Of a stretch of DNA of 33,046 nucleotides, positions 8,219-15,499 are shown in pieces. Each line of letters opens with the position of its first letter. The first letter of the stretch is position 1. Position numbers and translations under genes: made by a program. The stretch comes from Deltaproteobacteria bacterium (GTDB lineage Bacteria > Myxococcota_A > Polyangia > JAAYKL01): the NCBI GenBank assembly GCA_030595125.1, contig JAUVDV010000059.1, forward strand, positions 1-33,046, read 5' to 3'. The notes beneath the pieces are model-generated. The model was given only the letters and a program-made list of their open reading frames with translations. It searched no databases and was not told the DNA's origin.

Positions 8219-9127
8219 ATGCGATCGATACTTCTTCGCGTCACCGCCGCGATCGGGCTCGCCGCGCTCTTGGCGGCCTGCGGTCCGGCCGCTACACAGC
8301 AGGGCAAGACTACCGATCCGGGTGAAGGTTCGTCCGTCGGGGTGGCTTCGGGAGATGCCCTGGCCGAGCACGACCGGGCGGTCAAGCTCAAGAACAGCGG
8401 CGATCTCGACGAGGCCCTCGAGGCTGCCGACGCGGCGATCGAGATCCAGACCGACTTCGCCCGGGGCCACTTCACTCGTGGCTCGATCCTTCGCAAGCTC
8501 GAACGATACGAGGACGCGGCCGCGGCGTTCAAAACTGCTCGCGAGCACGATCCGCAGTACGCGATGGCCTGGTCGATGGAAGGCGCGATGCTTATTCGCG
8601 TGGAGCGGGAGGAAGAGGCTGTCGAGTCACTCAAGAAGGCGCTCGAACTCGAACCGGACGAGATGCAGAACTACCTCAATCTGGGCACCGCGCTTCGACG
8701 TCTCAAGCGGCTGGAGGAGGCAGTAGATCTGTACAAGACCGGCCTCGAGAAATCCCCCGAAGATCTGGATCTGTTGAGCAACCAGGCCGTGGCCCTGTCC
8801 AAACTGCGCCGATACGAGGAGGCGATCGTCCTGCTCGAAACCGCCATCGAGAAGGATCCGAAGCACGCCGAATTCCGCATCAACATGGCCGTGGCCCTGC
8901 GCAGCGCAAAACGGTTCGACGAGGCCGCGGCGCAATACGAGAAGGCTATCGAGCTCGGCGCCGTTGAATCCGGGCTGCTCTTCGACCTGGCCTACTGCTA
9001 CGAAAATATGGGCAAGAAGAAGAAGGCCATTGCAACCTACGAGAAGTACCTCGCCGAGATCGGCAACACCAACCCGAAGGCCCATGCGCGCGTGATGAAG
9101 ACGCTCAAACGCCTCCAGAGCAAGTAG
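8219..9127 (+). CDS. TPR-repeat lipoprotein
   Basis: A 302-residue protein. The ATG at 8219 follows GGGAGG and gives a lipoprotein signal ending LLAAC (Cys21). There is no Asp-Thr stalk. From about residue 55 to the end there are seven or so 34-residue TPR helices pairs (EHDRAVKLKNSGDLDEALEAA, AMLIRVEREEEAVESLKKAL, LGTALRRLKRLEEAVDLYK, NQAVALSKLRRYEEAIVLLE, NMAVALRSAKRFDEAAAQYE, LAYCYENMGKKKKAIATYE). TPR lipoproteins usually serve as assembly or scaffold factors in the periplasm. A separate promoter lies upstream, so it may be regulated apart from the sigma-fecR genes. Confidence 0.92.
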   Translation: MRSILLRVTAAIGLAALLAACGPAATQQGKTTDPGEGSSVGVASGDALAEHDRAVKLKNSGDLDEALEAADAAIEIQTDFARGHFTRGSILRKLERYEDAAAAFKTAREHDPQYAMAWSMEGAMLIRVEREEEAVESLKKALELEPDEMQNYLNLGTALRRLKRLEEAVDLYKTGLEKSPEDLDLLSNQAVALSKLRRYEEAIVLLETAIEKDPKHAEFRINMAVALRSAKRFDEAAAQYEKAIELGAVESGLLFDLAYCYENMGKKKKAIATYEKYLAEIGNTNPKAHARVMKTLKRLQSK

Positions 9128-9257
9128 TTTCACTCTCGGCCCAGAACGGGCCCGCTCTGGATCCAGAAGAATTTATTTGAGCCGTGAAAGGAGTCCATGG
9201 GTCTTCTCTTAAGAGGCCAGGCAATGAGCAGGCGTGACCAGAGGGAGAGGCGAAGGG
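9128..9257 (+). other. Intergenic region with short hairpin and a possible 22-residue leader ORF
   Basis: A GGCCC-AGAAC-GGGCC hairpin (9138-9152) has no T-tract. A short ORF at 9197-9265 (MGLLLRGQAMSRRDQRERRRDD) follows AAAGGAGTCC and ends inside the next gene's start region. It could be a coupling leader or chance. The bases 9244-9261 recur exactly before the remnant at 14489. Confidence 0.3.
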
Positions 9258-9833
9258 ATGATTGAGACGACAAGACCACTGACTATTTGGGCGATTGCGA
9301 CGTTGTTCGCGACTTGTTGGGCCGTGAGTTGCTCGGACGGCGAGGTGAGAACCGTTGGAGAAAGCGACTCCGATGCTGATTCCGACACTGACACGGATAC
9401 CGACACCGATTCTGATTCTGACACGGATGCCGACACCGATTCTGATTCTGACACTGACACCGACACGGATACCGATACTGATGCCGACACAGACGCCGAC
9501 TGTGACGGCGTGCTCGAGGGCGGAGCCTGCTGGTACCTGGGCGATCCGGGGCAGGATTGTACCACGGTGTGCAGCAGCCACGGTGGTTACGACGAAGCTA
9601 CAGTTTTCCACGCGGGCAGCGGCGGGACCATCGCCAACTGTACGGCGGTGCTGTCTTCGTTAGGGGCGGAAGGAGTTGCCAGTACCCAGGAGATCACCGG
9701 TTTTACATCCGGGGTAGGTTGCGTCTCGGCCGCGTGGACCATCCCAGCTATCTGGGCGTGGGTGAGTGATCCCGTCACTACCGAGAGCGGCGCCGATGCG
9801 GACTGCTCCCGCGCCTGTGCATGCGACAACTAA
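9258..9833 (+). CDS. Stalked lipoprotein with Cys-rich CWYLG domain, copy 1
   Basis: A 191-residue protein. The ATG at 9258 follows GGAGAGGCGAAGGG. The signal peptide ends WAVSC (Cys25). An Asp-(Thr/Ser/Ala) stalk runs to about residue 83. The C-terminal 110 residues form a Cys-rich domain: GVLEGGACWYLG, CTTVCSSHGGYD, GSGGTIANCTAVLSSLG, GVGCVSAAWTIP, CSRACACDN, with nine Cys counting the first. A second copy of the domain is at 12677-13306, which has Gly where this one has Cys in DCSRAC. I do not recognise the family; a disulphide-stabilised binding domain is a guess. The stop is followed at once by GGAGG and the next lipoprotein gene (11-bp gap). Confidence 0.9.
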   Translation: MIETTRPLTIWAIATLFATCWAVSCSDGEVRTVGESDSDADSDTDTDTDTDSDSDTDADTDSDSDTDTDTDTDTDADTDADCDGVLEGGACWYLGDPGQDCTTVCSSHGGYDEATVFHAGSGGTIANCTAVLSSLGAEGVASTQEITGFTSGVGCVSAAWTIPAIWAWVSDPVTTESGADADCSRACACDN

Positions 9834-9844
9834 GGAGGATTGAC

Positions 9845-11542
9845 GTGAAACTTGGCACTACTTTTTCTCACTTGCTTGGCTGTGCGGCGCTGGTTCTTAC
9901 ATGCTGGTCTTATTTGGGCTGCGAGGCGGCAAACACAACGGGCAACGGCCACACTGACGGGGACACAGACACTGACACCGACGGGGACACTGACACCGAC
10001 GGGGACTCCGACACCGACTCGGATAGCGACACCGACTACAATGGCCCGTCGATCCCGGAGACCTGTGAGGACGCAGCGCTGGCGAAGACGTCGGTGGGCT
10101 GCGAGTTCTTCACGGCAGATCTCGACAACTACGGAAGCAGCGACGATCAGGTCTACGGCATCGTGGTTTCCAACCCGCAGGCGGATCAGCAGGCCGAGGT
10201 AACGTTGGAAGACGGAAACACAGGCCAGATCTACCAGGAAACACTCGCACCCGGACAGCTCGAGGTCATCTATGTCACCTGTACCCCGATTTATGGTTCT
10301 TGCCTGTTGACGCCGCATGAGATCGAAGCACAGGGGGTTGGTTTTGCAAGAGGCTTCCGACTGTCTTCGGACGTGCCGGTCCTGGCCTACCAGTGGAATC
10401 CGTATGGGAACGAGTTCTGGACCAGCGACGCCTCTCTGCTCATTCCGGTAACCAGCCTGGATGGAACGTACATCGTGGCCGCATGGGACTTCGGGCCGTG
10501 GGGTGTGGGCAACTACGCCTCACAGGTTACGGTGATCGCGACGGAGGATGATACCAGCATCAGCTACATCCCGAAGACCGACGTGCCGAACTATGGCGGC
10601 GTGGGGCCGATGGCCGAGGGAGTGGTGTCAGCCCCAATTACGTTGAACGCGTTTGACGTCGTTACCATAGGTCCCGCCGAGCTCGACGACGATCTCACCG
10701 GCACGGTTGTCATGGCGGACAAGCCGGTGGTCGTTTTCGGCGGCCACTCCTGCGCTTTCGTACCCGGGAGCGCCCAGTCGTGCGACCACGTTGAAGAGCA
10801 GTTGCTGCCGCTCGCCGCCTGGGGCACCGCGACGGTGCTGGCTCGCCACGCGCCCCGGCCTACCTGCACGCCGCCCAACTCGGACGATCCGGTGCTGTGG
10901 AGGATCATCGCCGGGGCGGATGACATGCACGTCACCTTCGATCCACCGGCGCCGGATCCGGTCGGCGCCGAGCACCATTTCGTCGAGCAGGGTGAATTGC
11001 TCGAGTTCATGAGCACAGAGGATCATTACGCGGAAGGGATCCTGGACAATCCGCCCGATCCCGCTGAGCCCGAGGCCTCGTTCTTCGCCTACCAGATGAT
11101 GACCGGATGTATGCACTGCAACCCGAACGGCACAGGAGAATTCCCTCCCACATTCGAGGACCAGCCGGGCGACCCGATGATGCTTTTTTCACCACCTGCC
11201 GGCCAGTTCCTGGATCGGTATGTGTTCAACACAGATAACGTTTATGATTTCGACTACGATCATATCATCATTGTCCGCCCGATCGGCGCCGAGGTGACCC
11301 TGGACTGCCTCGGGGTTCTCCCGGATTCGTCCTTCGACCAGGTTGGAAGCAGCGAGTGGGAGGTAGGCAGGGTCTTCATCGACAACCCGGAAAATTCCAC
11401 CGGATGCCTGGATGGAACCCATTTGCTCACGTCCGTTGATCCGGTAGGGCTTTCGGTCGTAGGCGTGGCGCCGGCCAACTCCTACGGTTACGTGGGAGGG
11501 ATCGGCGTGAAGTCCATCAACCCCGACCCGATTATAGAGTGA
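9845..11542 (+). CDS. Stalked lipoprotein with IgGFc-binding-like domain
   Basis: A 565-residue protein. The GTG at 9845 has GGAGG 6 bp upstream and gives a lipoprotein signal ending YLGC (Cys26), followed by EAAN. A stalk of Asp-(Thr/Ser/Gly) runs to about residue 65. The rest matches the IgGFc-binding N-terminal domain seen in many Myxococcota surface proteins: YGIVVSNPQADQQAEVTLED, FRLSSDVPVLAYQWNPYG, SLLIPVTSLDGTYIVAAW, MADKPVVVFGGHSCAFVP, CDHVEEQLLPLAAWG. The family was named from an IgG Fc-binding mucus protein; the bacterial ligand is unknown. It shares its signal peptide and leader with 13318-14433, whose C-terminal domain is different. Confidence 0.93.
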   Translation: MKLGTTFSHLLGCAALVLTCWSYLGCEAANTTGNGHTDGDTDTDTDGDTDTDGDSDTDSDSDTDYNGPSIPETCEDAALAKTSVGCEFFTADLDNYGSSDDQVYGIVVSNPQADQQAEVTLEDGNTGQIYQETLAPGQLEVIYVTCTPIYGSCLLTPHEIEAQGVGFARGFRLSSDVPVLAYQWNPYGNEFWTSDASLLIPVTSLDGTYIVAAWDFGPWGVGNYASQVTVIATEDDTSISYIPKTDVPNYGGVGPMAEGVVSAPITLNAFDVVTIGPAELDDDLTGTVVMADKPVVVFGGHSCAFVPGSAQSCDHVEEQLLPLAAWGTATVLARHAPRPTCTPPNSDDPVLWRIIAGADDMHVTFDPPAPDPVGAEHHFVEQGELLEFMSTEDHYAEGILDNPPDPAEPEASFFAYQMMTGCMHCNPNGTGEFPPTFEDQPGDPMMLFSPPAGQFLDRYVFNTDNVYDFDYDHIIIVRPIGAEVTLDCLGVLPDSSFDQVGSSEWEVGRVFIDNPENSTGCLDGTHLLTSVDPVGLSVVGVAPANSYGYVGGIGVKSINPDPIIE

Positions 11543-11580
11543 TGGCCCGAAGCGGCCCAATAACCTCGAGGGAAGTATCA

Positions 11581-12666
11581 ATGATAAAAAAAACACCTGA
11601 CATTGTTAGTATTCACGTGATTTGCCAGGCCGTTCTGATCATGGCCTGCTGGTTCCATCTGGGCTGCGAGGCTGCCGGCACACCGGCCAACGGCGACACC
11701 GACGGGGACTCCGACACCGACGGGGACACCGACACCGATTCGGATGGCGATAGCGACACCGATTCGGATAGTGACCTGGAAGATAACCCACAGAATATTC
11801 TGGTTATTGATTTTCGTTCCGGTTGGTGGTCGGGAGGTGGAGGAACCCTGTTTATGGATTTGAACGACGGTTGTATCGCGCTGGAAGTAATGGCGAATAC
11901 ACGTGATGATATCACTGTCGAATATCACCATTTTCAAAAAACCAAGAGAATCAACTGTCTTTACTTGCCGGGCGAGAACCCCCAGTGCAGTGAACATGAC
12001 GGCAGTTTCGTAGGTATTTCATATGAAGAACTCATAGGGTTTTTCGAAAATGATTGGGAAGACTATACACAGTTCTGGTTCCTTTCCGGATCAGACATGG
12101 ATCCGGACGACATCCAGGTAAGTGACCAGCTATTTGTCAATATTATTGATGATACGATGGAACTGTGCACTCCAATCCTCCTCGGCGCGGGAGATGGATT
12201 CATCGACCATGCAAATGTCATAAGCCAGGGGCTTGGAATGGGCGATACCATGACAACGGAGCTTGCCTCGCCGGGCTTCTTCATATTCATGCAAAATGGT
12301 TCGACGGAAACCTATATGGAGATGGACCAGGAGCTTCAACCGCATCTCTTGTTCGATGGTGTTACAGAAATTGCAGATACATTATCCAATTTCATCGATC
12401 AAACCGTACATGGCGATTCTCTCCTAGAGAGTACTTTCTACGAGGTTATTGCCCACGACACGGATGGGAGACCGGCGATAGCTGTAGGCGAGACCCCGTC
12501 GTCGGTGGGCGAAGAAGAGCCGCGCCCGATTATTCTGGATTCCGGCTGGCAACGTTTCTACTCTCTCGGGATCCCTGAATCCGAAAACGAAGGTACTCAG
12601 ATGTATCTTCAAAACCTCGTTATATATCTGTCCGAACACGGCTGCCACGCGCCTGTGGTGGAATAG
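11581..12666 (+). CDS. Stalked lipoprotein with unrecognised C-terminal domain
   Basis: A 361-residue protein. The ATG at 11581 follows GAGGGAAG. The signal peptide ends HLGC (Cys29) followed by EAAG, the same module as in the neighbours at 9845 and 13318. An Asp-(Thr/Ser/Gly) stalk follows to about residue 63. The C-terminal 300 residues have no motif I can place; stretches such as LGAGDGFIDHANVIS and RPIILDSGWQRFYSLG, and a final NLVIYLSEHG, are weakly reminiscent of Rossmann-like or glutamine-amidotransferase-like (ThuA-type) folds. The domain-coding DNA is visibly more AT-rich than its neighbours. The stop is 10 bp before the next ATG, so it probably belongs to the same transcript. Confidence 0.88.
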   Translation: MIKKTPDIVSIHVICQAVLIMACWFHLGCEAAGTPANGDTDGDSDTDGDTDTDSDGDSDTDSDSDLEDNPQNILVIDFRSGWWSGGGGTLFMDLNDGCIALEVMANTRDDITVEYHHFQKTKRINCLYLPGENPQCSEHDGSFVGISYEELIGFFENDWEDYTQFWFLSGSDMDPDDIQVSDQLFVNIIDDTMELCTPILLGAGDGFIDHANVISQGLGMGDTMTTELASPGFFIFMQNGSTETYMEMDQELQPHLLFDGVTEIADTLSNFIDQTVHGDSLLESTFYEVIAHDTDGRPAIAVGETPSSVGEEEPRPIILDSGWQRFYSLGIPESENEGTQMYLQNLVIYLSEHGCHAPVVE

Positions 12667-12676
12667 GGGATTATCA

Positions 12677-13306
12677 ATGACAATAAATTTACCCGGCGGA
12701 GCCAATTTATCACTAATCGCGTTACTTATTGCTGTCATGTTCGTCGGTTTTTCCTGCGCCGATAGTGTCGTCGATGCAAATGCCGACGACGACGCTTCCG
12801 GCGATACGGACAGCGACAGCGATTCGGACAGCGACAGCGATTCGGATAGCGACAGCGATTCGGATAGCGACTCAGACACGGATACTGATACTGAAACCGA
12901 TACGGACACTGATACTGGAACAGATACAGGCACTGATACTGGAGAAGATACGGGCACCGATACGGACACAGACTGTGCCGGCGTGCTCGAGGGCGGCGCC
13001 TGCTGGTACCTGGGAGTGCCGGGTCAGAATTGTACCACGGTGTGCAGCAGCCACGGTGGCTACGATACAGCGACGCTGACTTACGCCGGCAGCGGCGGGA
13101 CCATGGCCAACTGCACGGCGGTGCTGTCTTCACTGGGTGCGGGAGGAATTCCCTCCACTATAGAGATCACCGGCTATGCCTCCGGGGTGGGTTGCGTCTC
13201 GGCCGCGTGGACCATCCCCTCGATGTGGGCGTGGGTGAGCGATCCGGTTACCACCGAGGGGGGCGCCGACGCGGACGGTTCCCGCGCTTGCGCTTGCGAC
13301 AACTGA
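12677..13306 (+). CDS. Stalked lipoprotein with Cys-rich CWYLG domain, copy 2
   Basis: A 209-residue protein with a signal peptide ending GFSC (Cys27), unlike copy 1. The stalk has two parts: Asp-Ser repeats, then Thr-Asp-Thr-Gly repeats. The C-terminal domain is near-identical to copy 1 at 9258 (GVLEGGACWYLG to SRACACDN). One Cys in copy 1 is Gly201 here (ggt at 13277). As in copy 1, the stop is followed by GGAGG and a lipoprotein with an LGCEAA signal, so the two pairs form a segmental duplication. A 42-bp segment at 12961-13002 is repeated exactly at 14518-14559. Confidence 0.9.
   Translation: MTINLPGGANLSLIALLIAVMFVGFSCADSVVDANADDDASGDTDSDSDSDSDSDSDSDSDSDSDSDTDTDTETDTDTDTGTDTGTDTGEDTGTDTDTDCAGVLEGGACWYLGVPGQNCTTVCSSHGGYDTATLTYAGSGGTMANCTAVLSSLGAGGIPSTIEITGYASGVGCVSAAWTIPSMWAWVSDPVTTEGGADADGSRACACDN
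12809..12862 (+). repeat. 18-bp coding repeat in lipoprotein stalk
   Basis: GACAGCGACAGCGATTCG occurs twice (12809-12826, 12827-12844) and once with one change (12845-12862). It encodes Asp-Ser repeats in frame. Confidence 0.85.
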
Positions 13307-13317
13307 GGAGGACTAAC

Positions 13318-14433
13318 ATGAAACCAAACACTACATATTCCCACATGATTGGCTGGGCGGCCTTGGTCGCGGCTTGCTGGTTTCATTTGGGCTGCGAGGC
13401 TGCAGACAATTCCGTTAAATACAGCGATAGCGATACGGATACAGATTCCGATACCGACACGGACGCCGATACCGACACGGATGCCGACACGGATTCCGAC
13501 GGTGACTCGGACGCGGACGGGGATGGAGGACCTATCGAGATGGACTGCTCGAACTGTCCCGCTGTGGGACCGTCACTCGACAACATGGTCTGCTCCATCG
13601 ATCTGTGCGACGTTGGTGTAGTAGCCCAGCAGGAATATTCCAGCCCGATGCCCCTCGTCAACTGCACCCTCGAGGACACCTACGAGGCGGTGAATCACTT
13701 CGGTAGCGTGAGTAACGGCCTCGCGCCTTTGCTCAATAATTCGTACGCGCTCATGGCGAGCGGGTTGGCTACAGGCACGGCTCATACCACATCGTGCTGC
13801 GATGACATGCTGTCCGGTTTGCCAGATCCATGGAGTTCGGATGGATACGATACCTACGACGTGATCGAGTGGAAGCTCACATTGAAGGCGCCTGCGGAGG
13901 CCAAGTCGTTCAGGTTCAAGTATGTGTTCTTTTCCGAGGAGTACGATGAGTTCATTTCCACTGAGTTCAACGATAGGTTCTACGTCATCCTCGAGGCGAC
14001 AAGCACCGACGGGGGGCAACCGAAGGTCATCAACTTCACCGAGTGCCGCGAGCCGAGTGTCTATCACGATTTCATCTGCCAGGTGGGCGACACGGGCTGC
14101 GATGTGGGCGAAAAGTACTGCTACATAGCCATCAATACCTCGCTGTCCGACTGCTGCTGGTACAACGGATGCCCGGACGGGTACAGTTCCGCAGTGGGCA
14201 CCGACATCACCGGCACCGGTTACGAGTGCGTCGCGAATGAGTTGGACGACTGGGACATATATGGGTCGTCAACCGGCTGGCTTAAAACTGCGTGGCCGAT
14301 CGATGGCGACGAGGTGTTTGTTCTCACTTTCCACATTCACGACACAAGCGACGGGATTTTCGACTCGCAGGTCATCCTCGATTCTTTCGAGTTCCTGAAG
14401 GACGCAGAGCAGGGAACGACCCCAATCGAATAG
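13318..14433 (+). CDS. Stalked lipoprotein with choice-of-anchor-L domain
   Basis: A 371-residue protein. The ATG at 13318 has GGAGG at 13306-13310 and gives the signal peptide WFHLGC (Cys26) followed by EAAD; the longer frame upstream overlaps the previous gene. An Asp-(Thr/Ser/Ala) stalk runs to about residue 68. The rest matches the choice-of-anchor-L domain: LAPLLNNSYALMASGLATG, then FRFKYVFFSEEYDEFIS, EFNDRFYVILEATS, and a C-terminal FILTFHIHD-like stretch with VFVLTFHIHDTSDGIFDSQV. Such domains sit in surface or secreted proteins with varied anchors. Several Cys may form disulphides. Position in the tandem mirrors the IgGFc-like gene at 9845, with the same signal and leader but a different domain. 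Confidence 0.92.
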   Translation: MKPNTTYSHMIGWAALVAACWFHLGCEAADNSVKYSDSDTDTDSDTDTDADTDTDADTDSDGDSDADGDGGPIEMDCSNCPAVGPSLDNMVCSIDLCDVGVVAQQEYSSPMPLVNCTLEDTYEAVNHFGSVSNGLAPLLNNSYALMASGLATGTAHTTSCCDDMLSGLPDPWSSDGYDTYDVIEWKLTLKAPAEAKSFRFKYVFFSEEYDEFISTEFNDRFYVILEATSTDGGQPKVINFTECREPSVYHDFICQVGDTGCDVGEKYCYIAINTSLSDCCWYNGCPDGYSSAVGTDITGTGYECVANELDDWDIYGSSTGWLKTAWPIDGDEVFVLTFHIHDTSDGIFDSQVILDSFEFLKDAEQGTTPIE

Positions 14434-14474
14434 ATTCCGTCAAAGAGGCCTGAAGAAAACAGGTATTGGCAGAA

Positions 14475-14560
14475 GGAGAGGCGAAGGGATGACCACGGCG
14501 AGAAATCATAGCATACCTACGGACACAGACTGTGCCGGCGTGCTCGAGGGCGGCGCCTGA
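14475..14560 (+). pseudogene. Chimeric remnant of a CWYLG lipoprotein gene
   Basis: The bases 14475-14492 match 9244-9261 exactly, including ribosome binding site and start codon. The bases 14518-14559 match 12961-13002 exactly (end of stalk plus GVLEGGA). Between them is a short unrelated join. The result is a 23-codon ORF (ATG at 14489, TGA at 14558) encoding MTTARNHSIPTDTDCAGVLE and then GGA. The signal peptide, the stalk and nearly all of the domain are missing. It looks like the product of internal deletion or recombination between paralogues. It may still be translated, coupled to the gene at 14581. Confidence 0.8.
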
Positions 14561-14580
14561 TGACAAGAAAGGAAGAGGAA

Positions 14581-15378
14581 ATGAAAGAACAGCGAAATAT
14601 CCTTCACATTGTACTTGCGTTGCTCTTTGTCGCAGGCTGTGGATCCAGCCCGCCGACGATGGCTCCGGGCGGAGACGCCGGGTACGATTCCGGTCCGGAT
14701 GCAGACACGGATAGTGACTCTGATTCCGATACCGATACGGATACGGACACCGATAACGATACCGACTCCGACACGGATGGGGACTCGGACTCGGATTCGG
14801 ATACCGATCCATGCGATATTGATTGGCTGGCGGATTTCGAGGCGGACGACGGGCAGATGGTGGAAGATCCCACCGATAGCTTGTGGGAATGGGGAGCGAT
14901 CGTCGCGGGAGCGCCGGAGGAAGGTCACGGCAACGTGTGGGCCACCAACTTGTCGGGCGACTACGGGGTCTGCGACTCGGCATTCCTCACGTCTCCGGCA
15001 TTCGATCTGTCTGAATGTGGCGGCCTTACCCTGAGCCTCGGTTTCGACATTTGGTATGAATACGAGGGTGACTACGGCAACTGGGACGGCCTCCTGGTGG
15101 AGTTCTACGACGGAAGCCAGTGGGTGCAGATCGATCCCGATGGGGGATGGGACGCCGCTTCGATCAACGCGCACCAGCAATGTGACGGAACAACGCCCTA
15201 TATAGACGGCAAGCCGGGGTTCACGGGCGAGAGCGGCACATGGGTATCCAAGCTGTTCGAGTACGCGCCCACCGCCTTCTCGTCAGAGTTCAGGTTCAGA
15301 TTCGCCCACGGGACCGACGGCATGTCATACTATTTCGCGGGCGCATATATCGACAACCTGAGCTTGACCTTCCAGTAG
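14581..15378 (+). CDS. Stalked lipoprotein with MAM/choice-of-anchor-J-like beta-sandwich
   Basis: A 265-residue protein. The ATG at 14581 follows AAAGGAAGAGG; an ATG at 14560 is in frame but has no good ribosome binding site. The signal peptide ends FVAGC (Cys20). A Gly/Pro segment and an Asp-(Thr/Ser) stalk run to about residue 77. The C-terminal part (WLADFEADDG, SLWEWGAIVAGAPEEGHG, CDSAFLTSPAFDLS, LVEFYDGSQWVQI, SEFRFRFAHGTDGMSYYFAG, YIDNLSLTF) has the order of MAM or choice-of-anchor-J beta-sandwiches that bind sugars or proteins. The immediate upstream DNA is the remnant at 14475-14560. Assignment of the fold is by motif order only. Confidence 0.85.
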   Translation: MKEQRNILHIVLALLFVAGCGSSPPTMAPGGDAGYDSGPDADTDSDSDSDTDTDTDTDNDTDSDTDGDSDSDSDTDPCDIDWLADFEADDGQMVEDPTDSLWEWGAIVAGAPEEGHGNVWATNLSGDYGVCDSAFLTSPAFDLSECGGLTLSLGFDIWYEYEGDYGNWDGLLVEFYDGSQWVQIDPDGGWDAASINAHQQCDGTTPYIDGKPGFTGESGTWVSKLFEYAPTAFSSEFRFRFAHGTDGMSYYFAGAYIDNLSLTFQ

Positions 15379-15442
15379 AGGGGTATCTACGATAATCCAA
15401 CCAGCTATCCGATACACTCGATCCGAGTTGTCGCGTCATCGA

Positions 15443-15471
15443 TTGGCAAGTCGCATCTGGTTGAGTACAAT
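15443..15471 (+). promoter_or_regulatory. Sigma-70-type promoter for the Cys-rich lipoprotein gene
   Basis: TTGGCA (15443-15448), a 17-bp spacer and TACAAT (15466-15471). The -10 lies 28 bp before the ATG at 15500. A TATAAT at 15477-15482 is a second possible -10 but has no -35. Confidence 0.6.
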
Positions 15472-15499
15472 TAAAATATAATCTTGAACGGAGGCCGTC

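Noticed and set aside
9138-9152. Rho-independent terminator after the TPR lipoprotein gene
   Set aside because: The stem is only 5 bp and no T-tract follows; kept only as a hairpin note.
12424-12969. Minus-strand ORF with Ser-Val repeats
   Set aside because: Antisense of the stalk and lipoprotein genes in a clear plus-strand operon.
15477-15482. TATAAT as the main promoter of the gene at 15500
   Set aside because: No -35 at the right distance; the TTGGCA/TACAAT pair at 15443-15471 fits better.
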